A stretch of DNA of 64,000 nt from Dendrophyllia cribrosa (lineage: Eukaryota; Cnidaria; Anthozoa; Scleractinia; Dendrophylliidae). The position numbers and the translations under genes are program-made. Shown piece after piece: positions 24,061 through 34,307 of this stretch. The DNA lies in contig JAJLRJ010000005.1 of assembly GCA_024195265.1 (NCBI GenBank), positions 25,281,029 through 25,345,028 of the forward strand, written 5' to 3'. The notes below the pieces were generated by a model. The model ran no database searches, had not been told where the DNA came from, and worked only from the letters and a program-made list of their open reading frames with translations. Positions within the stretch are counted from its first letter, which is position 1; each line of letters begins with the position of its first letter.

Positions 24061-24309
24061 TTATTGTGTGTTTAAATGAACGAATTCACGGATCTGCCTA
24101 TTAATATTATCCATATGTTTATTAGTTTTCAAATGACAGAATTTTCCAGCAAGTGAGTAGTTGATATTGTTATTACATGCACGGCAATACCACTCTTTAT
24201 TTAACATATAACGAGTTTTGGATCTTTTAATAGCTTCTTTTTTGGCTTCTTGGGTTTGGTATATAGGCGGTCGCCCCCTACCTCTTTTTATTATTACTTC
24301 TTTTTCCAT
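24061..24309 (-). CDS. Small AT-hook/zinc-finger protein (paralogue 2)
   Basis: Eighty-two codons from the ATG at 24309, chosen because it directly follows the ATAATATA tract seen before other genes of the element. It has an AT-hook (KRGRGRPPIYQ), a basic Arg/Lys helix, then WYCRACNNNINYSLAG and FCHLKTNKH, a C2-H-x-H type finger. The arrangement parallels the neighbour at 23741-23953 although the sequence has diverged. It is probably a DNA-binding regulator; function not shown. Confidence 0.7.
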   Translation of the reverse strand: MEKEVIIKRGRGRPPIYQTQEAKKEAIKRSKTRYMLNKEWYCRACNNNINYSLAGKFCHLKTNKHMDNINRQIREFVHLNTQ

Positions 24310-24400
24310 TATATTATTACTATATATTATTTTATCTTTATATGCGTTTAAATATGGTTGAGAATTCAAATGATCCAGTTATGAATCTTTTAAACTATAT

Positions 24401-24737
24401 TCAGATATTCATTTCAGTTTTCAATTCAGCTATATTATCAACTTTTGTTTGTTTCAACACATTACATTCCTCATCGTATTTATTGTTTTCTATCTCATTG
24501 CAGATAATATTCAATAACTGTTTCAATGTTATATCTTCATCCATTTCATGTATTTTTTTATGATAAAGTTTCCATAATTTCTTTTTATATTGTAACAGAT
24601 CCAATCTACGCTCATTATCATATATTTTATCATGAAGATTGTCTATTTCATCTATTTTTCATAATTAAAAATCTATTTAATTCACATTCCTGAATTTGAA
24701 AATTTATTTTTTTGATATATTTCTCAATGCCACTCAT
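24401..24737 (-). pseudogene. Short coiled-coil protein, one frameshift
   Basis: The likely start is the ATG at 24737 (MSGIEKYIKK), preceded by an ATATATGTAT tract. After about 29 codons a frameshift (near 24650) is needed to enter the open frame ending at 24401. That frame contains LDLLQYKKKLWKLYHKKIHE and a Glu/Lys-rich helix. I do not recognise a family. Its position between the zinc-finger genes and the integrase suggests an accessory role. Confidence 0.5.
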
Positions 24738-24749
24738 GATACATATATG

Positions 24750-24944
24750 TTAGATATTTTTGACATCTTTTAACGGTATCCATGAATTAAATTCTTTTGG
24801 ATAACCAGACCATGATACCAAAGCTTGTTTTTTCTTGTAATCCTTCCTAATGACTTTGCCAATTCTGAATACATCCTGTTTTGCTAATTGTAATTCAGGT
24901 TCATAAAATGACCCTTCTATTGATTCATTATTAAGATCCTTTAA
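24750..24944 (-). pseudogene. C-terminal (chromodomain-like) end of the Polinton integrase, detached
   Basis: The minus-strand frame begins with LKDLNNESIEGSFYEPELQ and continues FRIGKVIRKDYKKKQ, ALVSWSGYPKEFNSWIPLKD. This is a chromodomain-like module (aromatic-rich, W-SGYP-x3-NSW) that follows the integrase core in Polintons. It is separated from the catalytic part at 29619-30984 by the TTAA-flanked insertion. The coding joins exactly across the duplicated TTAA, apart from the duplicated bases. Confidence 0.85.
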
Positions 24945-25172
24945 AGTGTATATGACACGAATTTGTTTTTTGCTGTTTTCGGTTCTTTGATATGTAAAAA
25001 AAAATGTTCTGAAATTAAAATGTGTCAAAAGGATTTAAAAAACCTTTTTTTTCGCCCTCAAAACACGCGTATGTTGACTTCAAAAGTGTCCTCCCGAGCG
25101 CGCGGCCAAAATGTCATGTGACTTGCTTGTGTGACGTCATGTGACGTAGAACGATTTGACTCGTAGCACAAA

Positions 25173-25530
25173 ATGGCAGCAAGAGAGAAGGGCGATAAGA
25201 AGAAAGGCGGGAGATATTGTGCGACGAAGCGCCAAACATTGAAAGCTGTAAAAATGCTAGCTATACACCAGGTATTTAGATGCATCTCTTTCCAACAAGG
25301 GCCTTCAGTGAAGGCGAAATGGCTAAAATTCGTCCGGCTGCACCGCATCGATTTCGGCTAGTCGATCAACAGGTTTTGAGCCTACACTGTAGTTGTTTTG
25401 AAAACCTCCTGGCATTTTCATTGGGCTATAAAAGGAAACGAAACCTAATCACGGGCTCCATTCCTACAAGAGACACCGTCCTGCCCGAAGGTTCACAAAG
25501 TTTTGAGTGAACGGAGAAAGCGACAGCAAG
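25173..25530 (+). pseudogene. THAP-domain first exon, frameshifted
   Basis: ATG at 25173 (MAAREKGDKKKGGRYC) opens a region with a C2CH-like order: an early Cys, then KWLKFVRLHRIDF (the usual Trp-containing THAP helix). After a frame change come LHCSCFENLLAF and GYKRKRNLITGSIPTRD. A donor-like site CAGCAA|GTAAGC ends it near 25530. THAP domains are zinc-dependent DNA-binding domains found in Kolobok and P transposases. Cys and His spacing is degenerate and at least one frameshift is present, so it is not functional as read. Confidence 0.65.
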
Positions 25531-26793
25531 TAAGCGATTTTCATTTGTTTACAATAATCTTAAGCTTATTCATACGTAGCTTTACGTGAGAATTTCATGC
25601 GAGAATGTGTGAAGTCAAACTGTATTTGGATTGTATATACATTTATGTCTATAACTAATGATTTTAAAGTGAATATGACACGATTTGTTTTTTGGTATTT
25701 TTGGTTCTTCGATACATAATTTTGTATGAATTTCGATGTGCAGTATTCAGCTAAGTTCAGCGGAGCTTTCTCAGCTTATCATCACACGTTATTGTTCAGA
25801 ACTCCCAGGGTGAGATAACACAAGAGTAAAATCTTACCCATAGGCTGCAAACTAAATGGGAAGCTATAAAAGTACAAAGTAGAGATTTATTTTTAGGCCC
25901 AGAGGTTGATGCCTTTATTAATTACAATGCTGAAGAAACAATATTTCCTGGAATAGAATTAAATTGATTACAAAATTACAGGTGGAGCAAGGAGCCCATA
26001 TTGATTGGTCATTACTGTACTGTTTATAACTATTACTTTAGAAAAATTTATTATTTTTCCCAAACATCATCATTCTCAGCAAATTGCAGTCACCGTGGTG
26101 AATCAGTGTTAGAGACTTTGACTGAATGAGACAACATTGCTATGATGAATATATGTAATATTGGCTCTAAATAATTGTGCTTTTTTATGCTTGGTATGTT
26201 GAAATGCTTTCAAAGTTAAGTTAGCAGGTCTACAGTGTATATTCATTTTTGGGATTTTTGCCCATAATCATTATTAATTTTCTTGGCATATTTTGGCAAG
26301 TTTGCACTTAATGAAAACCTACAAGGAGATACACAGGTATCAAAGGATGGAAAGCAATATATGCGAGTTACATATCCAAAATTTAAATTAAGAGAAGAGG
26401 TTGTTTGCAAAGTGGCATGCCCTTCTAGCTGTGTTAAGTCAACATAACAATGACCAAATGAGTGAGGATTATGTCCAGATACTTGAATACAGAATCTGTG
26501 CATAAATACATGTAGGGTTAGACTATTTTTCATTATACTGGAAATTATATAGAAGACACTTTCTCACTTGCATCCATCCCCATCTATCATGATAACCACA
26601 AGAGCATGTGTTATCCAACTACATGTAGCCAAACCGTAGAATGCACTTCTGTTAACCTACAAGGTCGCTGTGAGTGGGCTGGGGCATCTAACATGTAAGC
26701 TGTTACATGTACTGTCCTGAGTTCACATGTCACATTATTAATTTTAGGAAAGAGCTTGTTGTGTATGTTATGATTCACTTTTTTATTTTACAG

Positions 26794-26939
26794 AAGCAGA
26801 ACAGTCTTCCTTCAACCCACATGTAGCAGTAACAATACTCAGACCAGAAGTAAAACCTCTTCAAGAAGACCTCCCATTTGCTCAGTATGCAAAACAACCA
26901 ATGCGTGGTCATAAAGAAGTAACATGGCCGAAGTTTTGA
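26794..26939 (+). CDS. Probable 3' exon of the THAP-containing gene
   Basis: A pyrimidine-rich acceptor (TTTTATTTTACAG) precedes a 48-codon frame ending AKQPMRGHKEVTWPKF and a TGA stop. It has coding character but no domain I recognise. Its place and strand make it a candidate last exon for the gene starting at 25173. Confidence 0.4.
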
Positions 26940-27551
26940 TGACTGTAGACCACTGTTCGGACTTAGCCCCTGAGTTAGGACTCAGTGCCAGACTTTAAAA
27001 TAAACTTAGTTCTGCCTTTTTTCTTTTAATTGATATTGAGAATTACCTTTACATTACCTTTTCTGGGACTGATTGTTTATGTTGATGATCTAAAAGTTGT
27101 TCAATCACATACATGTAAATGCATGATGAAATTTAGAAAATCAGTTGTCTTGAGTGACATCACATGGCCTGAAATAGTGATTTTCTTAAAACTGTGAAAT
27201 AGTTTCTTAGCCAGTAGGCACTATTAGACACTAATTCCATTGTTTTCTTTTGTTTATGTTTTTAATAATAATTTTGGCTAATTTTGATTAATTGCTAGAT
27301 ACTGTTTCTTGGTCTTAGTAAATTCACTCTAGGGCAACCCAGACTGGATAGGTCTTTAGGACAGATAAAGAATATGGGTCAATGCCCAGATATGTAAGTG
27401 CTACCTTTACCACCACTTATACTTTGAAATTCAGGAGTGAGGACTCCTTGGTGTGCCTTTTCTAGGGTACTGAAGAGGCATCATTGTATTGGTGATAAGC
27501 ATCAATTTCTCCTTGTAATATCAATACTTAATCAATCAGAGAGGTCATGGG

Positions 27552-27711
27552 AATAGACCAATTTTGGTATATTAAAATTCAACTTGAAACAAAAGACATC
27601 ACTGCGAGGTTTAGGGAACGATAGTAGGGATTTATATGGTTTATTCCCTTAAGCCTCGTAGTGATGTCTTTTGTTTGAAGTTGAATTTTAATATATCAAA
27701 ATTGGTCTATT
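27552..27711. repeat. Near-perfect fold-back element, about 60-bp arms
   Basis: AATAGACCAATTTTGGTATA on the left is mirrored by TATATCAAAATTGGTCTATT on the right. The inner parts (ACAAAAGACATCACTGCGAG / CTCGTAGTGATGTCTTTTG) also pair. It lies inside the TTAA insertion, so it is a second-level nested hairpin. Confidence 0.85.
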
Positions 27712-28416
27712 AGAATATCATCTCCTCATTACTGCAGCAATAAATGTTTGGGGACAAGAGAGGAGAATTTGTATTTTGATATGGTTAACATCTTCATCAG
27801 AGTGTGGCCAAGTGCAAAGATTATGAATATCAGTTTTCTTTCACATTCTCATAAAACTTATATGAATATGAATTCTGATTGTCTTGTACTTGGCCGCGCT
27901 TTGAAAAAAAAAGGCTTAAGGTAACTCGGAAATGGCTATTGGTATCTGATAAATGAAGAAAGATGACAAATATTTTTAAGCTTGGTCCCAAATCTTTCCT
28001 AAATTTGGATTGGTAACAAAATTGGAATTGTAATGCCTTACAAGTCATTGCTACTAAAATACTGTAAATACAAAAAATAGAAAAATTAAATAAGTAAAAG
28101 GGCTCTCTGATTAAGATCAATTGAATGTTAGTGGTTTTGCCACCCCCTACCCCCTCAAAAATTTGCCTCATAGCAACCAAATTCACCTCATTAGCTTAAT
28201 TCAATCAAGTTGAGGTTTCCCTTGGTATAATGGAGACTATTTTGAACAAATAGGCTAGACTAAGATGAAAATTGGTTACATTCACACTCATAATTCACAC
28301 TTAATATTATTTTGTTGGTCATGACTTTTATTTATTTGGTGGCTCCTAAAAGAGCCATTGAATTGGGCCCTGTATGAGTGCAATGTCTAACACCACAGTT
28401 AGACCTACAGGTATTT

Positions 28417-28574
28417 TCAATGCTCTCTGTCCTGCAAAGTGGCATATCCAGTTGACTGGTGTGACTGGTATTTTGTCCTTATGCTGTGATAAACACAGGC
28501 AGGAAGTGGCCTGGTGTTGTCCCACCCCGTGTAGCCACAAAGCCATTGTGTGGTCCATCTGTATGCAACAGCTC
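28417..28574 (-). CDS. Terminal exon with P2X7 ballast-like (P2RX7_C) domain end
   Basis: After a good acceptor (CTGTTTCAG) the minus-strand frame reads IRAVAYRWTTQWLCGYTGWD then RPLPACVYHSIRTKYQ and a stop. The pattern (AYR-x-x-x-x-W, GY-G, R-LP-C-x-x-x-IR-x-x-x) matches the C-terminal half of the domain found as the intracellular ballast of P2X7 and in many free-standing cnidarian proteins. The Cys-rich N-terminal half of the domain was not seen. It is convergent with the THAP gene inside the same transposon. Confidence 0.6.
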
Positions 28575-29159
28575 GTATAAATCTGAAACAGACAATTTGT
28601 AGACGGGTTATATTGTATATAGTGTACAAGTGTGCAGGCTGTCCAACTCGCATTTACTCCAATTCCGCACTCGCTCCCTGTTCTCGCGTACCGAAGTATC
28701 CTAGAGCTCCTTAGCAAGCCCATCGTTGCAGTGAAAAAATGAGCGACTTCGAGCAAGTCAATAGTAAACAAAATATGAATCTACAAACTGTAAACAATTC
28801 CCCTCATCAAACAAGCTACGACGTACCGGTACGTGTACTTCAGCTTTGACTTCAGCAGCCGTCAAAATTAAAGTTGTTCATATCATCGGATTGATTTTTT
28901 CTACATCAATCGACTTCATTCAGGGCTTTAGACATACACTTATAAAGGCAACAAATTCGGACTTTACATACTCGTTTAAATAATTTCTGATCCCCTCCAC
29001 CATGGCGGCGATAAGTTCCATCCGCATTGCATCGTTCGCATAGACATCATTTCGCGCTGTAACTTAACTGAATGGACATCAGTTTGAATAACTTTACTAA
29101 CCAAACATCCACGCTTAGAGTTCTTCGTATCTCTCTTCTAAAAAGGTAGATGTTAGGCC

Positions 29160-29420
29160 ATCAGTCTTCCTTCCTCGGAGTCTCCATCACCGGCTAGTTC
29201 GTGGTCTACAACTTCAACGAGTGGTTCGTCTTGTTATGGAGTTAACTTCCCATTCTTCTTCCGAACCTTCGCTCGTATCTATACTGTCTGTAGAATCAGA
29301 TAAATCGCTGAGTTATGAATCACTGGACATTTTGCCGATGAGATCAGTGGACATTTGTAGACGAGAAAACAGCAGAATTATACCAGAAGTAACACAGCAA
29401 GCAAATCAAGTGACGTCATG
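29160..29420 (-). pseudogene. Acidic Ser/Glu/Asp-rich segment, possible 5' exon of the ballast-like gene
   Basis: The minus strand reads DLIGKMSSDS, then after a stop DLSDSTDSIDTSEGSEEEWE and a basic patch. Acidic, serine-rich leaders are common before P2X7-ballast-like domains in cnidarian proteins. It has an in-frame stop, so the copy is decayed or the start is elsewhere. Confidence 0.35.
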
Positions 29421-29618
29421 TGACGTCACGAGCCTGGCTCTCGTCCTACACTCGTCCCCAGACTCCGGGACATTTTTACTGGGAAAATTGGAGTTTTTCG
29501 ACGCCCAAAACTATGGGAAATTTATTTTTTTTACGCATTTCAATTTCAGAACATTTTTTTATACATATCAAAGGACCAAAAACAACAACAAAAAAATTTC
29601 ATGTCATATACACCTTAA

Positions 29619-30984
29619 CTTATATGTAATAGGGTTTGTGTATTGGATTTTATCAACTGTGAATACCTCTTCAGTCCAATTACTTGTATATCCTTTATCA
29701 AATACCTTTCTTTTATACTTTGAAATTCTAACCTTATCACCAACTTTGAATTTTACTTTTGATGATGATGGTTCCATATCACCATATAAAGTGAGATATA
29801 CACTTCCCTCGTTCTTTTTATTTACTTCTGCCGGTTTCATTTTGATGCTTGAATGCTTTGTACTGTTGTATTCATTTAATAGTTTTGGTAACATGTCTAA
29901 ATATTGTGTTGTATTTTGAGCTGTAAATTGTTTCCACATTTTAGATTTTAATGTTCTGTTAAATCTCTCAATAACAACAGCTTTACCTTCATTGAAAGTA
30001 GAATACATCTCAATATTATTTTTCTTTAGCCAGTCTTTGAAAGTTTTATTATAGAATTCAGATCCTTGATCTACCCATAAATATTTCGGTTTTCTTTTAT
30101 ACTTTTTAATAACATCATCAAATGATTCAGTAATTGTATTACCGGTTTTATTTTTAATGGGAATGCTCCAAGCAAATTTTGAAAACACATCAATGATGTT
30201 TAACAAATATCTATATCCTTTATTCCATTTTGAAAACTTCTGCATTTCTACAAGGTCAGCGCTCCAAATATCATCTATTCCATTAACAATAACTCTTCTT
30301 GTTTTAAATTTTCGTTTGATTGGCTTATGTAACTCATCGGCTAATTGTTGAGTCCAATCATTTTTACTCAACACCGCTTCCCGTTTTTTGGCTTCCTTTT
30401 TTGTTTAACACCAAGACCTAATTTCTGTTTTATATCAATCGTGTTTCTAGCCAACCAATGCCCCCACTGTCTATCATTATGGTACTTCATCTAATGCTTT
30501 AACCATTTTTCTGTCTGCCTTATTTTTACATTTCCTATCATCCTTGCAGACTGAATAATCAACATCGTGTTGCATTGCTATTGCATCAGTTTTACCAGTT
30601 GGTTGGTCGTATATTTCCAATATTTCACCAGTCGTTGGGTCATATTTCACTTGACTATTTAAATCATTATATGGGCCAGTATATTTATGACCAGGTAATG
30701 TCCACCCTCCTTTAGGTTTCGGAAGCTTCCCAATAGCTTTATGTATGTCAATAGCACCACCACTGTGTAGTGGATTTAGTTTTTTTGATAAATCTGATGT
30801 AATACTATCAAAGCTTGATCTAGATATTTGTTAGCCATTCCTTTAATCTTTTGTTTTGTAAAATCAGATTTGACCGCTTTGATGCTCCGATTCTGCCTAA
30901 ATTATACAAACCTTTTAAAGCACTTTTAGCTGCAATTTCACCAAGACTGTGACTACCTTCTATATCTAAAAATCCGCCAGCCAT
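29619..30984 (-). pseudogene. Phospholipase A2-like domain fused to Polinton integrase (catalytic part)
   Basis: Start at 30984 (MAGGFLDIEGSHSLGE). After several frameshifts comes GGWTLPGHKYTGPYNDLN (30665-30710) and MQHDVDYS (30553-30580): a Gly-Pro calcium-loop-like motif followed by HD-x-x-Y, as in parvovirus VP1-type PLA2. Then an open frame from 30374 encodes a retroviral-type integrase core with D40 (IWSADLVEMQ), D102 (YLWVDQGSEF) and E136 (VVIERFNRTLKS), and an SH3-like tail (VGDKVRISKYKRKVF). The chromodomain is displaced to 24750-24944 by the transposon. The integrase inserts element DNA; the PLA2 could help membrane escape of particles (inference). Confidence 0.85.
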
Positions 30985-30997
30985 CTTGACTGGCTAT

Positions 30998-31162
30998 TTA
31001 GTTTAAATTTTTTTTATTGGATACAAAACGAGATTTAGTAATTCCACATTCAGCGCAAGTGCATTTCAACGTAGTTCGACCATTTTCAGTTTTCACATAT
31101 CGTTCGCTTCCTGGTACACATTCAGTGACTTTCTTCTGCTTTACACAATAACTTTTCGTCAT
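30998..31162 (-). CDS. Small zinc-ribbon protein, DUF5679-like
   Basis: Fifty-four codons from the ATG at 31162, directly after a TATATATA tract. TKSYCVKQKKVTECVPGSE, then NGRTTLKCTCAECGITKSR. The usual first CxxC appears as C-V-K-Q, so one ligand may be altered; the second pair CxxC is intact. This resembles DUF5679-type mini-proteins of large DNA viruses and Polintons. It ends 13 bp before the start of the PLA2-integrase gene. Confidence 0.65.
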   Translation of the reverse strand: MTKSYCVKQKKVTECVPGSERYVKTENGRTTLKCTCAECGITKSRFVSNKKNLN

Positions 31163-31172
31163 TATATATAAG

Positions 31173-31660
31173 TTAGATATTTCTAAAATAATGTTCGAGG
31201 AATCTCTCATTCTTCATTGTGTCATATATGTCGAACACTTCCAATAGATTGTAATATGAATTCCCTTTATTCATTTCATTCAGAAAGTATAAACAGAAGT
31301 AACCACATGTTGACGTTTTTATATTTTGGATTTGTTGTTTTGATGTAACAGAATCAAATTCTTTCTTTTTGTATGATTTACGATCTCTTGAAATGGAGGC
31401 ATACCGAAACTATCAAAATAATTTATCACGTTGTCTTTGACATATGTGGCCACCCAATGGCTTCCACTCATATATGAGGGTTCAAGATTGTATATGAATA
31501 ACGCCTGTTTATGCTTATGTGGAACTTTCTCATCCCTCGATAGAACATCTTTGATTGGGATGTTCAAATATCTACACCATTTTATTAGATCATGATTACT
31601 TAACGGGATATCTTTATGGAATTTTGGTTTTACAGTATTGCCCCTAGTAGTGGATGCCAT
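31173..31660 (-). pseudogene. Adenain-like (Ulp1-fold) cysteine protease, one frameshift
   Basis: The start is the ATG at 31660. The frame contains the catalytic His in GSHWVATYVKD and the Asp in NYFDSFGMPPF. A single-base shift near 31320 then leads to the catalytic Cys in STCGYFCLYFLNEMNKG and a stop at 31173. All three catalytic parts are present. In Polintons, as in adenoviruses, this protease matures capsid proteins. The N-terminus overlaps the end of the pVI-like gene by 17 bp. Confidence 0.88.
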
Positions 31661-32443
31661 TGAATGGGCTGTTTTTCCCTAATAGTATGCCTTCTCCCGA
31701 CTTGTTTTTTTTGGTAGTTTTTTTTTTAATACCCATACCAATTGGATTATCCCATGAACCTATAAATGGAGGTGGTCTATATACTCCAATCCTCGGAGCT
31801 CCCTTACCCCCTTTTTTCTTACTAATTCCCATTCGTGGAGCCCCACTACCAGTTTTACCAGTCAAAGCATTTAGAAGGAGTGGAACACCGATGCTTGCCA
31901 ACAGAGTGCCTAAAAATCCACCTGATTGTGTTTTTGTTGGTTTCACATGAACACCTGAACCTGATTGAAGGGCATTCAATATATCCTGTTTTTGTTTCGT
32001 CGATAAAAGATGCTTATATTCTATCAGCTTATTAATTTTGTCTTGTGGTACGAGAAAACCACCCGACTGTACGCCTTTGCCAGATATTGATTTCACAATC
32101 TGAGAAGCACCTTCTGAAGCCAATCCAGCAAGAGCTGATAGCCCAAGGGTTTTACCTATAGTTGGTGCTAGTGTCTTGCCAATACTTAAGATAGAAGTTA
32201 GTAGACTACCTCCAACCTGTTTTCTAATATTACTTTTGACAAGTTTGATATCCATACCTTATTCATCATACGATTCTTCTCCAATCTCTTCTTTACCATT
32301 GCTGGTACATATAGAATATCATTTCCATTCAGAGATTCATTTGATAGTCTGAGAACAATAGTTTCCCTTTTTTTGAAAGCATTGCTAAGATTCTTCTTTT
32401 GATTGTCAGACAAATTTACTTTGATTTCAAAAAGCTGAGTCAT
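31644..32443 (-). pseudogene. pVI-like Gly-rich minor virion protein, one frameshift
   Basis: Start at 32443 (MTQLFEIKVNLSDNQKKN), after an ATATTATATA tract. A frameshift near 32255 joins to the long frame with MDIKLVKSNIRKQVGGS, a hydrophobic amphipathic region (LLTSILSIGKTLAPTIGKTL), ISGKGVQSGGFLVPQ, then KTQSGGFLGTLLASIGVPLL and a Lys/Gly-rich tail. About 266 codons. Similar proteins occur next to the protease in cnidarian Polintons. By composition and place it recalls adenovirus pVI (membrane-active, protease-processed); that comparison is inference. The motif Q-[VS]-G-G-[SF] appears three times. Confidence 0.65.
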
Positions 32444-32545
32444 TTGCTGTATATAATATATGTTATATAATTTTTTCCAGTTATAAAACATATATGAAAT
32501 AAGGATATTTATTTTTATTAGTAATACATTACTTATTATACAATT

Positions 32546-33804
32546 TTACACTATAACCAATTCATTACCCACCTTGTCAATGACAACAGATTCTTCATAT
32601 AGGACTACAGCATGAACATTGAAGTTTGCAGCTGCATTCTGGCTTAGTCTATACCTGAAGATTAGCTGTTTCGGATCTCTTGTTATTTTTTCAGTTTGAT
32701 ACGTAAGATTAAAGTAAATCAACCCATACAGAGAACTATAGTTTGCTAAGTTCAGCTGAGTTCCGCTGTTATAGTCATTTTTCCGCATAGTATATGACAT
32801 CAAATCGTTAAAGATTCTCACTTTTGATTCTGTATCATACTCTGTTTCTGGATAAAAGACTCCATTTCCATATTCTAGTCTACAGTTTAAAAGGGAAGAG
32901 TTATTATCAGCAGCATTAAGTTTAATAAGGACTGTCTTCTTCAACTGCATCATTAGGCGGGTTTGTTCTTTTCAAGTAAACAAAAATGTGTTTGACATTG
33001 TCAATACTGCTTGAAATCTGGAAAAATCCTGATGATTGTGTAGGAGCTGATGCTTCGTACATTTCCCTTAAATATTTCCACTGAGTTTCTTTAAGAAATG
33101 AACTAACGAAATTGTCATACAATGAATCCTTTGGGTTAGTTTTGGCACCCAGAGCAAAAACCTGTTAACAACAATTCTTCCAGCATCAGTTCCATTAGCC
33201 ATGTGAATGAGTTCACCATCGTTTTGTAGCTCAATGTTAAATTGTATTTGCATTGGTACAAGCATCTTATCTTCAAGTTCTTCAAAAAATGAGAACCTGT
33301 TCAATGGTATAATCACATTAATGTTTTTAGCACCACCAGTCCCATTGTCTCGAAGTGCTTGAGTTTGCAACCTGCGAGCTTCAAATCCTGTATTGTGTTG
33401 GCTGTTGTAGCATTCGTGTCCAAATACCAGAAACTGTTTTTAGCAACTGATCTGCTATAATCATCAGAATACTCTAGCATTTTAACAAAAGTGACTTTAT
33501 GGAGATTGTCAGTGTCATAACTATTTTTCCTGCAGATTTAATCATTATGTGGTCAATTAAGGAATGCGCTCCATTAATACGTATTCTGTCAGCAGCAGCA
33601 TATCCGATCCATCTGCTAATTTCTGTACTTGGAATTGGACTTCAATATAGGCATTATACCAATCGTAGAATGATGACCGATCGTTGATTTGTAAATTTGT
33701 AACCATTTTTCTGTGTTGACCGTTGCTGGAGCTCGGATTACATCATCGAGTTGGAATCGCACCAACTCATTTCTTTGAAGAAAATTATCTGTTCTAAAAG
33801 ACAT
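32546..33804 (-). pseudogene. Major capsid protein, double jelly-roll type, frameshifted
   Basis: Start at 33804 (MSFRTDNFLQRNELVRFQLDD) after an ATAATATAT tract, with the typical SFYDWYNAYIEVQFQVQKLA shortly after. Later pieces in other frames are HSLIDHIMIKSAGKIV, AKNSFWYLDTN, IPLNRFSFFEELEDKMLVP, then the second half with QTEKITRDPKQLIFRYRLS, ending at 32546. It is about 420 codons, near the size of Polinton capsid proteins. At least four single-base shifts (about 33620, 33500, 33380-33180 and 33090-32940) break it. It forms the main shell in the related viruses. Confidence 0.85.
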
Positions 33805-33870
33805 ATATTATTATGTTATATAATTTTAACAATTAAAAAATATATTCATATTAAAATCATTTTATTGATT

Positions 33871-34290
33871 CTATACAAATCTAACTCTACGTCTTCTCCT
33901 CAAACCATCTCCAGAAATGAGTCTATTCAGTATCATATCAGTACTTTCTTGATCTAGTTTTGGCTGATAATGTTGCTGCAGCTGTTTAATGGGTGAGGAT
34001 GGAACAATTGCTGTTTGTCTTGTAGCTCCTTTTCTCAAATTTGTCAATCTTTTCATTATCAAATCACCAGATTTTTGAGATACCGCCTTACCCAGTCGCT
34101 CACCTGCATGGGATATCCCCGATTCTAACGCCTTCTTTGCTATTGGCTTAGCAAATTTCTTGAAAACAGATGATGCAACACTCTTCAACGGTTTGAAAAT
34201 ATTATCAACGATAATTCCCGATCCTTTGTGTCTGTATACAAATTTACCAAGTTTTGGATGGTAAAATCTTTTGAATTCATACGGTTTCAT
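33871..34290 (-). CDS. Basic virion/core-like protein
   Basis: 139 codons, intact, ATG right after ATAGTATA. N-terminus MKPYEFKRFYHPKLGKFVY; amphipathic Lys/Ala-rich middle (FKKFAKPIAKKALESGISHA); basic C-terminus (ISGDGLRRRRRVRFV). The last segment contains I-S-G-D-G, which fits the adenain cleavage consensus just before an Arg cluster. It lies between the capsid and penton-like genes. It resembles small basic core proteins by character; the exact function is not known. Confidence 0.6.
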   Translation of the reverse strand: MKPYEFKRFYHPKLGKFVYRHKGSGIIVDNIFKPLKSVASSVFKKFAKPIAKKALESGISHAGERLGKAVSQKSGDLIMKRLTNLRKGATRQTAIVPSSPIKQLQQHYQPKLDQESTDMILNRLISGDGLRRRRRVRFV

Positions 34291-34307
34291 TATACTATTA
34301 TGTTATA

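Larger units (their letters stand above)
24941..29618. mobile_element. TTAA-flanked DNA transposon inserted in the integrase gene (Kolobok-type)
   Basis: TTAA at 24941-24944 and 29615-29618 flank 4670 bp. Left end AGTGTATATGACACGAA; right end, read inward, GGTGTATATGACATGAA. The inverted repeats extend about 75 bp (TTGATATGTA then AAAATGTTCTGAAATT in both). A third, internal copy of this end (TTAAAGTGAATATGACACG) lies near 25665. A decayed THAP exon on the plus strand and a P2X7-ballast-like exon on the minus strand lie inside. TTAA targets plus a THAP domain fit the Kolobok superfamily; piggyBac is the alternative. Confidence 0.85.

Noticed and set aside
28346..28771. 141-codon minus-strand frame
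   Set aside because: It is in a different phase from the P2X7-ballast-like exon that explains the same DNA, and it crosses that exon's splice acceptor.
29221..29919. 232-codon plus-strand frame
   Set aside because: It runs through the transposon end into antisense integrase; it is a shadow frame.
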